Positions 7,238 to 16,132 of a stretch of 64,000 nucleotides of DNA are shown in pieces; the stretch's first letter is position 1; each line of letters begins with the position of its first letter. Made by a program: the position numbers and the translations under genes. The notes beneath the pieces were generated by a model. That model worked only from the letters and a program-made list of their open reading frames with translations. It searched no databases and was not told the DNA's origin. Source of the DNA: Brevibacillus_H sp049846925 (lineage in GTDB: Bacteria; Bacillota; Bacilli; Brevibacillales; Brevibacillaceae). The DNA is taken from contig NZ_JBNCMT010000020.1 in NCBI RefSeq assembly GCF_049846925.1, positions 41,232-105,231 on the forward strand, in the 5' to 3' direction.

Positions 7238-8278
7238 ATGTACAGTCAAACAACAAAACGAATTCATTGGGCTTTTTCATTACTTCTTGCAGTTGCATTG
7301 TTTGTAACAGGGTGCGGCACAGCTAACAAAGAGTCGAAAGGTTCGGAAGATGCTGACAATGGGTCGAAAAAAAGGATTGCGCTGGTGATGCAGTTCAATA
7401 TCGGAACCTTCTCTTCTCAATACATTGCCGGAGTAAAAGAAGAGGTAGAGAAACAGGGCGCAGAAGTAACGGTGTTCAACTCGGAAGGAGACTTGGGAAA
7501 AATGTCCTCCAATTTGGACGCCGCCATCAACCAGCACTTTGACGGTATCCTGATTGACCACGGTACTCCAGAAGCATTGGAGCAGGGTGTAAGGAAAGCG
7601 GTAGAGCGTAAAATCCCTGTTGTGGCATTTGACGCAAACCTGAACGTTCCGGGAGTGACGGTCCTTCAACAAGGCGACCAGAAAATGGCTGAATTGACGT
7701 TGGAAAAATTGGCGCAAGATGCTGGCGGTAAAGGGAATATCGTGAAGGTTTGGGTAGCGGGCTTCGCTCCAATGGAACGCCGTCAGGAAGCCTACAAAGC
7801 GTTTCAAGGAAAATACCCGGAGATAAAAGAAATAGCGGCATTTGGTTCCGCTACCCCGAATACAGCGCTTGATACACAAACACAAATGGAAGCCATCCTC
7901 AAAAAATATCCAAACAAAGGTGATATTACTGCTGTTTGGGCAGCATGGGATGAATTTGCGAAAGGTGCTACAAGAGCAATCCAGCAAGCGGGACGGACGG
8001 AGATCAAAGTGTATGGCATTGACTTGAGCGATGAGGATTTGCAATTGATCCAGGACCCGAATTCTCCGTGGGTTGTGTCTGCTGCCGTTGATCCAACAGA
8101 TATTGGACGCGTGCAAGTTCGTTACTTGTTTAAGAAAGTAAAGGGTGAAACGGTTGAGCAAAACGTGGTCCTTGATCCCGTTCTTGTCACTCGTGAGGCA
8201 CTTCCGAAAGAACCAGTGAAAACAACCGACCTGGCGAAATACGTACAAGGTTGGGGAGCCAGTCAATTAGGAAAATAA
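7238..8278 (+). CDS. Sugar-type ABC transporter substrate-binding lipoprotein, S-box regulated
   Basis: 346 residues, ATG behind AAGGGGG. Signal peptide with lipobox VTGC (Cys about 26), so a membrane-anchored lipoprotein. The mature part is a ribose/galactose-type periplasmic binding protein fold: the first strand IALVMQFNIGTFSSQYIAGVKEE, then GILIDHGTPEALEQGVRKA, IPVVAFDANL, and late AVWAAWDEFAKGATRAIQQAG. Ligand is not evident from sequence. Control by SAM points to a sulfur-containing compound; methylthioribose is a reasonable guess because the fold binds pentoses (inference). Confidence 0.8.
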   Translation: MYSQTTKRIHWAFSLLLAVALFVTGCGTANKESKGSEDADNGSKKRIALVMQFNIGTFSSQYIAGVKEEVEKQGAEVTVFNSEGDLGKMSSNLDAAINQHFDGILIDHGTPEALEQGVRKAVERKIPVVAFDANLNVPGVTVLQQGDQKMAELTLEKLAQDAGGKGNIVKVWVAGFAPMERRQEAYKAFQGKYPEIKEIAAFGSATPNTALDTQTQMEAILKKYPNKGDITAVWAAWDEFAKGATRAIQQAGRTEIKVYGIDLSDEDLQLIQDPNSPWVVSAAVDPTDIGRVQVRYLFKKVKGETVEQNVVLDPVLVTREALPKEPVKTTDLAKYVQGWGASQLGK

Positions 8279-8290
8279 GAAATGGAACGA

Positions 8291-8320
8291 GTTCCCGACC
8301 GGAGGTAATCCGGCGGGAAC
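8291..8320 (+). terminator. Intercistronic hairpin after the binding protein
   Basis: GTTCCCGACCGGA / TCCGGCGGGAAC stem followed by CTTTT. Placed between the binding protein and the ATPase genes, it probably acts as a 3' stabiliser or partial terminator that gives more binding protein than transporter. Confidence 0.6.
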
Positions 8321-8352
8321 CTTTTACTACCAGAAGAAAATGAGGGATTTGT

Positions 8353-9846
8353 GTGGCTACCTTGCAGATGAGACGAATAAACAAGCGGTTTTCTGGCGTC
8401 TCGGCGCTGCGATCCGTTGATTTTGAGGTGAAACAAGGAGAGGTACATTCTCTTTTGGGAGCCAATGGGGCTGGCAAAAGCACACTCATGAAAATCTTGA
8501 TGGGAGCTTACCAAGCCGATGAAGGTGAAATTCTGATGGATGGTCAGGTCCTTCAGATTGATTCTCCTATTGACGCTAAACGCAGTGGAATCTCAATCGT
8601 CTATCAAGAAGTGGATATGGCCTTGATTCCGTATTTGAGCGTTGCCGAAAACATCTTGGTGGATCAATTCGTGCAAGCCACCAAACGAGGCCCAATCAAA
8701 TGGTCGAAGCTTTATCAAGAGGCAGAAGAAATCCTGGAGCGTTTGGATTTTTCTCTATCTGTCCGCAAAAAGGCGGAAGAATGCAGCTTGTCAGAGAAAC
8801 AACTGATTCTGATTGCCCGTTCCATTGCTCAGGAGGCGAAATACATCATATTCGACGAACCGACAGCCCCCCTCTCGTCCACGGAATCCGAACGGCTATT
8901 TGAATTAATTGCTCAGCTAAAACAAAACGGAGTGGGTATCATTTATATCTCCCACCGATTGCCCGAGGTGTTTCGTATCAGCGACCGGATCTCCGTCATG
9001 CGTGATGGGCAACGCATCAGTACGAAGGAAGCGGGAGATACGACGATGGATGCCGTGATACATGACATGCTGGGCCATTCTCTCATGGAAGAGTTTCCAG
9101 AGCGAGGCCCCTCTGTGGGTGAACTGCTTTTTGAAGCCAGAGGTATCACGTTGGATAGAAAAGTGCGTGATGTCAACTTGCAGATACATGCTGGTGAAGT
9201 GGTCGCCATCGTCGGATTAGTAGGTGCAGGAAAGACAGAGTTGGCACGAATCCTGTTTGCTGCAGATCCACTTGATAAAGGGGAGTTCTATCTTCGTGGT
9301 CAACAAATCAAGGTTTCGACTCCACGAGAAGCTGTCCAGCAGGGGATCGTACTGATACCCGAAGAACGTCGCAAAGAAGGTTTATTAGTAGAAGAAACGG
9401 TCAAACACAACCTTTCCATCTCAACCTTGAAGAAATGGACGACACTTTCCTTTATCAAACAGGGATCGGAAACCACCATGGCCAAAGGGTTAGTTGAGAA
9501 GCTGGGAATCAAGACAGCGGGAATTGAGCAGCAGGTTAGTTTCTTAAGTGGCGGCAACCAGCAGAAGGTCGTGATTGGCAAATGGCTGTATACGGATTCC
9601 GAGCTTTATTTGTTCGATGAGCCGACCAAAGGAGTAGACATCGGGGCGAAACGAGAGATTTACTCCCTGGTTGGTGAACTGGCAGCCCAACAGAAGGGAG
9701 TTCTTTATTTTACTTGCGAATTTCAGGAAGCTTTAGGGATCGCTGACCGAATTCTGGTTATGTATGACGGAGCCATCGTCAAGGAAATCAGCCAGGAAGA
9801 GTGGGACCCGGGATCCATCATGTACTATGCAAGCGGGGGTCGATAA
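8353..9846 (+). CDS. Sugar ABC transporter ATP-binding protein, duplicated (RbsA/MglA type)
   Basis: 497 residues, GTG start with GAGGG upstream. Two fused ABC domains. Domain 1 has Walker A GANGAGKST (about 37-45), a divergent signature CSLSEKQLILIAR and Walker B YIIFDEPTAPL. Domain 2 has Walker A GLVGAGKTEL (about 291-300), signature LSGGNQQKVVIGKWL and Walker B LYLFDEPTKGVDIGA. This is the normal layout of pentose and galactose importers, in which one polypeptide supplies both nucleotide-binding sites. It powers uptake with the neighbouring permease. Confidence 0.9.
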   Translation: MATLQMRRINKRFSGVSALRSVDFEVKQGEVHSLLGANGAGKSTLMKILMGAYQADEGEILMDGQVLQIDSPIDAKRSGISIVYQEVDMALIPYLSVAENILVDQFVQATKRGPIKWSKLYQEAEEILERLDFSLSVRKKAEECSLSEKQLILIARSIAQEAKYIIFDEPTAPLSSTESERLFELIAQLKQNGVGIIYISHRLPEVFRISDRISVMRDGQRISTKEAGDTTMDAVIHDMLGHSLMEEFPERGPSVGELLFEARGITLDRKVRDVNLQIHAGEVVAIVGLVGAGKTELARILFAADPLDKGEFYLRGQQIKVSTPREAVQQGIVLIPEERRKEGLLVEETVKHNLSISTLKKWTTLSFIKQGSETTMAKGLVEKLGIKTAGIEQQVSFLSGGNQQKVVIGKWLYTDSELYLFDEPTKGVDIGAKREIYSLVGELAAQQKGVLYFTCEFQEALGIADRILVMYDGAIVKEISQEEWDPGSIMYYASGGR

Positions 9847-9847
9847 C

Positions 9848-10846
9848 ATGCAGATACAAGCAAAAGAGCAACTCATCTCATTTATTTATAAATACGGTAC
9901 CATCGGTGTGATTCTTTTTGTATTGGCGTTTTTTAGCTTCACGAATGAATACTTTTTCACTTATTCCAATCTGACTGATATCTTGCGGTCGATTTCCATC
10001 GTGACACTTGTCGCCATTGGTGTCACATTTTCGCTGATCGTGAATGGATTTGACCTGTCCGTAGGTTCTGTGGTCTCGCTTGCTACTGTCGTGTCAGCAT
10101 CCATGATGGTCTGGTATGAACAAGGCGCACTGGTTACCTTGTTGATACCAATCCTGCTCGGATTACTGGTAGGTTTATTAAATGCGTTCTTGATTGTGAA
10201 AATCCGGATTCCTGATTTACTTGCGACTTTAGCGACGCTGTATATCGTCAGAGGGATTCATTTAACATACACGAAGGGATATTCCGTGTATTCCAACATG
10301 CCATTGCCCGACAATACAACAGCACCCGGCAAGTTAGGCAAATGGTTTCTTTGGCTTGGTCAGGGGGAGGTACTCTCTGTGCCTGTACCAGTTATTATCA
10401 TGCTGTTGGCCGTGATCATCGTTCATTTCTTTCTGCAGTACACACGACATGGCCGTTTGCTCTACATGACTGGTGGCAATATCGAAGCAGCACGTTTATC
10501 AGGCGTTGCTGTTGATCGCTATCGGACGCTAGCCTACGTCTTATCCGGTTTGTTCTGCGGCATGGCGGGTATCCTGATGGCAGCCCGAATTGGAACAGGT
10601 CAGGTAAACGGCGGTGAACCGATCCTGATGGATGCCGTTGCGGCTGCGTTTGTAGGCTTCTCTGTGTTTGGTGCTGGAAAGCCAAATGTCATTGGCACAT
10701 TTTTGGGAGCTGTGCTAATCGGGGTATTGCTGAACGGACTGACGATGTTGAATCTTCCTTACTACGCATTCGATATTGTCAAGGGAATTGTTCTCGCCTT
10801 GGCTTTGGCGGTCACGTATTATCAGCTCCGCAAGAGAAATCGCTAA
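9848..10846 (+). CDS. Sugar ABC transporter permease (RbsC type)
   Basis: 332 residues. ATG at 9848 was chosen because it follows the ATPase stop by one base with a GGGGG ribosome site; the frame extends further left inside the ATPase but without a site. It has about nine or ten hydrophobic helices. The family motif NGFDLSVGSVVSLA (about 71-84) and ARLSGVAVDRYR (EAA-like loop) mark the branched/ribose permease family. It probably dimerises to form the channel. Confidence 0.88.
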   Translation: MQIQAKEQLISFIYKYGTIGVILFVLAFFSFTNEYFFTYSNLTDILRSISIVTLVAIGVTFSLIVNGFDLSVGSVVSLATVVSASMMVWYEQGALVTLLIPILLGLLVGLLNAFLIVKIRIPDLLATLATLYIVRGIHLTYTKGYSVYSNMPLPDNTTAPGKLGKWFLWLGQGEVLSVPVPVIIMLLAVIIVHFFLQYTRHGRLLYMTGGNIEAARLSGVAVDRYRTLAYVLSGLFCGMAGILMAARIGTGQVNGGEPILMDAVAAAFVGFSVFGAGKPNVIGTFLGAVLIGVLLNGLTMLNLPYYAFDIVKGIVLALALAVTYYQLRKRNR

Positions 10847-11134
10847 TTGTGACCGCATTGTTTGCCATATCTTACAATTGTTCCACCTGAAACGATGACA
10901 TTTCCGTTATTTTTAACTTTTTCATCTTTTGATAAAAGGATGATCTGCTGTAACAGCAATGATTCGTACATTGAAGGAGACTTCGTCAATGAAGGAGACG
11001 TACTAATTGAACTTGAATAAGAAACTGTAACAGAAAGACAACTCCCATTTCTTACTATGAGAGAAGGGAGTTTGAAATTATACCGAAACTAACGAAACTA
11101 CCGAAATGAAATGGAGAGGAGAGGAACTGATTTG
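10847..11134. other. Intergenic region after S-box operon
   Basis: 288 bases. It contains a 15-codon frame without a ribosome site, a direct repeat of AATGAAGGAGAC-like sequence around 10969-11000, and a modest hairpin AACTCCC / GGGAGTT at 11040-11072 that lacks a strong T-run. No clear promoter was identified. Confidence 0.4.
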
Positions 11135-11923
11135 ATGGAGATAGTCACCCATGAAAACGTGATTTGTGTGAAAGGAGGAACCTCACTTGCTGTCTATCTG
11201 TATTTAGTAGATGGCATGCTAATCGACACACAATCGCATAACATGTTGGAACAACTAATCCCGTTTTACGAGACGAATACGATTCACTCCGTCGCATTGA
11301 CCCATAGTCATGAAGACCATGTAGGAACAGCTGCCTGGTTGGAGCAGAACAAAAGCATCCCGATTTACATTCACCCTTCATCCATAGAGTTTTGTTCGAT
11401 GCCAACAACATACCAGAAGTATCGTCAAGATTTTTGGGGAATTCGAGAACCATTTTCCGCACAGCCACTGATCGATACGATCGATTCCAATCGGTACACG
11501 TGGAAGGTAATCGAGACACCAGGGCATGCTGAAGATCATGTCGTATTTTACAACGAGGAAACTGGACAATTATTTTCGGGGGATCTATTTCTTACTCCGA
11601 AGCCAAGGATTATCATGAGCCACGAATCGGTTCCTACCATTATGCATTCCATCCGAACGGTTCTAACCCATGATTTCGAATCAATGTTTTGCTGTCATGC
11701 GGGCTATATAGCAGACGGAAAACAACTGTTGCAAATGAAACTGGATTTTCTGGAAAACATCTGTGGAGAAATCCTTTATCTTCATCAGCAAGGGCATACC
11801 ATTTCCGAGATAAACAAAGAACTATTCCCAAAAGAGGCACCAATTATCACAATCTCAGAAGGACAATTTGACTCCATACATATTGTTCGCTCTGTCGTGA
11901 CCGAAATGGGAATAAAAATATGA
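11135..11923 (+). CDS. Metallo-beta-lactamase-fold hydrolase
   Basis: 262 residues from ATG 11135, behind GGAGAGGAGAGG; an upstream ATG at 11111 overlaps that site and is less likely. Metal motifs: THSHEDH (HxHxDH, about residues 57-63), ETPGHAEDH, SGDLFL and a late CCHAGY. This fits the glyoxalase II-like MBL superfamily with a dinuclear metal site. Substrate unknown. It follows the S-box transporter by 288 bases but may not share its transcript. Confidence 0.75.
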   Translation: MEIVTHENVICVKGGTSLAVYLYLVDGMLIDTQSHNMLEQLIPFYETNTIHSVALTHSHEDHVGTAAWLEQNKSIPIYIHPSSIEFCSMPTTYQKYRQDFWGIREPFSAQPLIDTIDSNRYTWKVIETPGHAEDHVVFYNEETGQLFSGDLFLTPKPRIIMSHESVPTIMHSIRTVLTHDFESMFCCHAGYIADGKQLLQMKLDFLENICGEILYLHQQGHTISEINKELFPKEAPIITISEGQFDSIHIVRSVVTEMGIKI

Positions 11924-12011
11924 ACTACCTATCCTTTGGGTAGGGTACATTTCCCCTAGTTACTGCTACACTCATTGGGTGAATATAGCGTACTTGGGGG
12001 GATTTGGAGAA

Positions 12012-15000
12012 ATGAGAAGGAGCAGGCTGCATCTGTTTTTTGTTTTTGTATTGCTCTGGGGGATAGTAGTAGGTAATGGGAATCAAGTGGTCCATGCCGC
12101 AGAACGTACCGGGAAAATTTTATCATATTTTGTTAACGGTAATTCTGATTATGTGGTTGAAACATACGTTTATAGCAAAGATGGCCTTGTATCAGAAGGG
12201 ACTACGATTCCAGATAGCGTGAGGTGGGTTGTAGTTTCTAAATACAAAAATAAATGGAATGAATTGATCGAGAGCCCGAGGTATATGTACAACAAGGATG
12301 GAGAAACCCTTACTATCGACGATCCATGGAAGATTCCGGCAGATGCGAGATGGGCGACCATATACCAATTCGTAATCGTTGCTCCGAATCACAGTTTTGA
12401 TCAAACATATTTGTATAGCACGGATGGAATTACTGAACAAACAGGTAAGTCTGTACCTGAAAATGCTGTGTGGGCAACACTGTATGATAGCCATAATGGA
12501 TGGGGTAGCAGACTAGTTAATATGTCCTTTACAACGTACGAGCGTACGGATAACATTCCTCCGACTGGTGAGTTTTTGATCAACGGTGGGGCACTCGGCA
12601 CCAATCATGAAAAGGTGTCATTAAGTATCACCGCATCAGATGATAGCCCATCAGTAGAAATGCGGTTATCCAATGATGATTCCACATGGTCTAGTTGGGA
12701 GCCTTACCGAAGTAGTAAGGAATGGTATTTGACTACAGGCGAAGAACAAAAAAACGTCTACATGCAGCTGCGTGACCAAGCGGGTAATACGGTGAAATTG
12801 AAACAGCAGATACTGCTGGACAAAACGGCACCGATCATCATGGGAGCAACAGATGGTGAAACGTATCAAGCCCCTGTGACTCTCACATGGAGTGAAGGCA
12901 CGGCTATCCTGGACGGGGTATCGATTCAACAGGGTCATATAGTGAAAAGAAATGGAAATCATTTGCTGACGGTGACAGATGCGGCAGGCAATGAAAAAAA
13001 GCTTACCTTTGTGATGGCGATCCCTGCACCGGTTGTAGCCATACAAATCAATCAAGGGGCAATCGTAACGAATAAAAAGGAAGTAACCTTAGGCTTAACA
13101 GCATCGGGTGGGAGCGGGAACCTGAAGATGCGTTTTTCGCATGACAAGGAAACCTGGAGCGACTGGGAACAGGCAGGTGCAAGTCTTTTGAAACCTTGGA
13201 TTCTGACAGATGGAGATGGACAGAAGAAGGTTTTCCTGGAGCTGCAAGATGAATCAGGTGATCCGGCCGTTTTTGTTTCAGATGACATTGAACTGGATAC
13301 GACGGCTCCTATCATTACCGAAGTAGCAGATGGCGAGACCTATCACGAGCCTGTGACGCCGAAATGGAATGAAGGCACTGCTAAACTGGACGGACTCTCC
13401 ACTGAATCTGGTGAAATCGTGATAAAAAATGGACAGCATACGCTGGTTGTCACGGACTTAGCAGGTAATGTGACCACTGTTTCCTTTGTTTTGGAAATAT
13501 TTGCTCCAGCGATTGAAGTACAAATCAATCAAGGTGCGGAATATACCAACAAGACAGAAGTAACCCTGGAAATCAAGGCATCCGATGAAAAGGGAAACGA
13601 AATGATGCGTTTATCCAACGACAAGAAGACATGGGGACCTTGGGAACCAGTGCAATCACCAAAAACTTGGCATGTCGATGCAGGTGATGGGAAGAAGACG
13701 GTTTACCTGGCGTGGAAGGATGCATCGGGTAACTTAATATCTGCGTCAGATACGATCACTCTGGATACGACAGCACCCGCCGTCACAGGGGTAGAAGAAG
13801 GACAGAGCTATCAGGCGCCTGTGACACCATCCTGGAATGAAGGAACTGCGACACTGGACGGAAATCCGTTCCAATTAGGCGATTCTGTAAGTACAAATGG
13901 GCAGCATACGCTCATTGTCACCGATCCGGCAGGAAATGTAACCTCCCTCTCCTTTGAACTGGAGATTGCCGCACCAACTGTTGCCGTGGTAATTAATCAG
14001 GAGGCTGAATACACGACCAAAACCGATGTGATAGTAGCAATCAATGTTTCAGGTGAGATTGGAAACAAGAAGATGCGTTTTTCTCACGATAGTAAGTCGT
14101 GGAGTGATTGGGAGCCAGTACAAGAGACAAAATCGTGGAAACTGGCAGAAGGAGATGGCTTAAAGACGGTTTATTTGGAGCTTCGGGATGTTGCAGGGAA
14201 TATCGTTACTGCATCAGATAACATCATTTTGGATACGACTGCCCCCGAGATTACTGGAGTGGAAGAAGGCAAGAGCTATCAGGCGCCTGTGACACCATTA
14301 TGGAATGAAGGAGCAGCGGTACTGGACGGAAATCCGTTCCAATTAGGCGACACTGTAAGCACAAATGGACAGCATACGCTCATTGTCACCGATCATGCAG
14401 GAAATGTTACCTCCCTCTCCTTTGAACTGGAGATTGCTGCACCAACTGTTGCCGTGGTAATCAATCAGGAGGCTGAATATACGACAAATAGAGATGTGAC
14501 ATTAGCCATCAATGTATCTGGTGAGATCGGAAACAAGAAGATGCGCTTTTCTCACGATAGTAAGTCGTGGAGTGATTGGGAGCCGGCACAAGAGACAAAA
14601 TCGTGGAAACTGGCAGAGGGGGATGGCTTGAAGACGGTTTATTTGGAGCTTCGGGATGTTGCAGGTAATATCGTTACTGCATCAGATACCATCACTCTGG
14701 ATACGACAGCACCCGTCGTCACAGGTGTTAAGAATGGGGAGACCTATCAAAAAGCCGTAACCATTACCTTCAATGAAGGAACGGCAACGTTGAATGGTTC
14801 GCCATTCCAATCAGGCAACACGGTTAGTACGAGCGGTTCTTATACATTGTTGGTAACAGACAAAGCAGAGCATGTGACGAAAGTGGAATTCCGTCTGAAC
14901 CTGCAACTACCACCACCGCCGCCACCTCCACAAACCTATTACCCGGTTACAGGAGTACAACTGGATCAATCTGAATTGGAATTGTTGCTGCATGCAGCAT

Positions 15001-15968
15001 CTGTCACCTTGAAAGCGGATGTGCTGCCTTCAAATGCGACGAATAAAAGCGTAACCTGGAGCAGTAGCGATCCCGAGGTAGCAGAAGTCAATCAGAACGG
15101 GACTGTTACTCCAAAAGCGGAAGGGACTGCCAAGATTACGGTTACGACGCTTGATGGCAACAAAACAGCGACCGCCGTGGTTGTGGTGAAACAAGATTTG
15201 CAATTGAAAGTTTCCAAGAATGAATTCCGCTTGAAGCCCAACGCTTCCATGACTTTCAAAATTTACGCTGTCAGCGGAGGCAAGAAAAAGGATATTACGA
15301 AAAACAAAGATACCCTCTATGAAGCAGAAGACGAATTGGTTACGGTAACAGCAGGAAAGGTGCGAGCAGGAAAGAAAGAAGGTTCCTCCGTCATTACGAT
15401 TGGCTACCAAGGTAAGACGATAGAGATACCCGTTACGGTAACGAGTGTAACCGTCACTTCACTAGAAGCAACACACCAGCAGGCTGTACTGGAAACAGAG
15501 AATGAACTGCCAATCAAGATAACTGCGATCTTTTCGGACAAAAGCAAAAAAGACGTCACTGAACTGATTGAGTGGAGCGTTAAAGATTCAAAGATTGCCT
15601 CTATTTCAGCAGAAGGCACCCTGACTGCCAAGAAAAGTGGTGAAACCGAGATTACCGCAACGTACGGTGGAAAGAAACGCATGATCAAAGTGCTGGTGAT
15701 GGACGAGAAAAAGCCAGACGAGATCAAGCTTAACCTCTCTAAAGTGGACATCAAGGTAAAGAAAACCGCCAAGTTGGTACTGACCGCCTACTATCCCAAT
15801 GGATTTGAAGAAGACATCACGGTCAAGGCAAGCTGGTTGTCTACAAACAAAAACATCGCAACCGTGAAAAAAGGTGTCATTACTGGAAAAGCTGAAGGAA
15901 CGACTGTAATAGTTGTCAAATATGGTGGGGAAGAACTCGAAGTAACTGTAAATGTGACAAAGAAATAG
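12012..15968 (+). CDS. Giant secreted Ig-repeat surface protein
   Basis: 1318 residues from ATG 12012, placed by GGAG 6 bases upstream; the frame opens earlier at 11979. Signal peptide residues 1-30 (cleavage near VHA-AE). N-terminal region (to about 180) has two copies of a repeat around a YSKDG/YSTDG turn. Then come roughly six alternating Ig-like units: one type with MRLSNDD.TWS.WEP and DGxxKTVYLELRD.AGN, and one with LDTTAP..TGVE.G.SYQAPVTP.WNEGTA.LDG. A seven-proline spacer (about 970) leads to BIG_2-like domains to the end. No LPxTG, SLH domain or membrane anchor is visible. Probably an extracellular or spore/cell-surface adhesin-like filament. Confidence 0.7.
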   Translation: MRRSRLHLFFVFVLLWGIVVGNGNQVVHAAERTGKILSYFVNGNSDYVVETYVYSKDGLVSEGTTIPDSVRWVVVSKYKNKWNELIESPRYMYNKDGETLTIDDPWKIPADARWATIYQFVIVAPNHSFDQTYLYSTDGITEQTGKSVPENAVWATLYDSHNGWGSRLVNMSFTTYERTDNIPPTGEFLINGGALGTNHEKVSLSITASDDSPSVEMRLSNDDSTWSSWEPYRSSKEWYLTTGEEQKNVYMQLRDQAGNTVKLKQQILLDKTAPIIMGATDGETYQAPVTLTWSEGTAILDGVSIQQGHIVKRNGNHLLTVTDAAGNEKKLTFVMAIPAPVVAIQINQGAIVTNKKEVTLGLTASGGSGNLKMRFSHDKETWSDWEQAGASLLKPWILTDGDGQKKVFLELQDESGDPAVFVSDDIELDTTAPIITEVADGETYHEPVTPKWNEGTAKLDGLSTESGEIVIKNGQHTLVVTDLAGNVTTVSFVLEIFAPAIEVQINQGAEYTNKTEVTLEIKASDEKGNEMMRLSNDKKTWGPWEPVQSPKTWHVDAGDGKKTVYLAWKDASGNLISASDTITLDTTAPAVTGVEEGQSYQAPVTPSWNEGTATLDGNPFQLGDSVSTNGQHTLIVTDPAGNVTSLSFELEIAAPTVAVVINQEAEYTTKTDVIVAINVSGEIGNKKMRFSHDSKSWSDWEPVQETKSWKLAEGDGLKTVYLELRDVAGNIVTASDNIILDTTAPEITGVEEGKSYQAPVTPLWNEGAAVLDGNPFQLGDTVSTNGQHTLIVTDHAGNVTSLSFELEIAAPTVAVVINQEAEYTTNRDVTLAINVSGEIGNKKMRFSHDSKSWSDWEPAQETKSWKLAEGDGLKTVYLELRDVAGNIVTASDTITLDTTAPVVTGVKNGETYQKAVTITFNEGTATLNGSPFQSGNTVSTSGSYTLLVTDKAEHVTKVEFRLNLQLPPPPPPPQTYYPVTGVQLDQSELELLLHAASVTLKADVLPSNATNKSVTWSSSDPEVAEVNQNGTVTPKAEGTAKITVTTLDGNKTATAVVVVKQDLQLKVSKNEFRLKPNASMTFKIYAVSGGKKKDITKNKDTLYEAEDELVTVTAGKVRAGKKEGSSVITIGYQGKTIEIPVTVTSVTVTSLEATHQQAVLETENELPIKITAIFSDKSKKDVTELIEWSVKDSKIASISAEGTLTAKKSGETEITATYGGKKRMIKVLVMDEKKPDEIKLNLSKVDIKVKKTAKLVLTAYYPNGFEEDITVKASWLSTNKNIATVKKGVITGKAEGTTVIVVKYGGEELEVTVNVTKK
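13813..14748 (+). repeat. 468-bp tandem coding repeat
   Basis: Two nearly identical units (about 13813-14280 and 14281-14748), period 468 bp or 156 codons, covering two Ig-like domains. Identity is highest over the first 400 bases of each unit. Confidence 0.75.
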
Positions 15969-15991
15969 GTTTTCGTATCAATGATACAAAG

Positions 15992-16017
15992 GTCGTCTTG
16001 TTATGAAACAAGGCGGC
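15992..16017 (+). terminator. Intrinsic terminator
   Basis: GTCGTCTTGTT / AACAAGGCGGC, 11 pairs, then TTTT. Confidence 0.75.
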
Positions 16018-16132
16018 TTTTCACGTTTGATTTGATTGTTTCACCTATCCCTTAACAAAAAACTTGTTCATATAATATTGCATCTAGACAAGTTAATAAA
16101 GTCCATCAGGGAGATAGATTCGAGGTGAAATC

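Noticed and set aside
7081..7326. 81-codon frame through the SAM riboswitch
   Set aside because: It coincides with aptamer and terminator sequence and overlaps the true lipoprotein start in another frame.
7280..8266. Long reverse-strand frame (328 codons) opposite the S-box binding protein
   Set aside because: Cys/Phe/Arg-rich composition, no ribosome site, and the forward strand has clear family motifs; it is a codon-bias shadow.
11040..11072. Hairpin AACTCCC/GGGAGTT as terminator of the S-box operon
   Set aside because: Stem is short with an imperfect interior and no T-run; kept only as a remark in the intergenic entry.
11924..11950. Hairpin CCTATCC/GGGTAGG after the MBL gene
   Set aside because: Seven pairs, no T-run; too weak to call a terminator.
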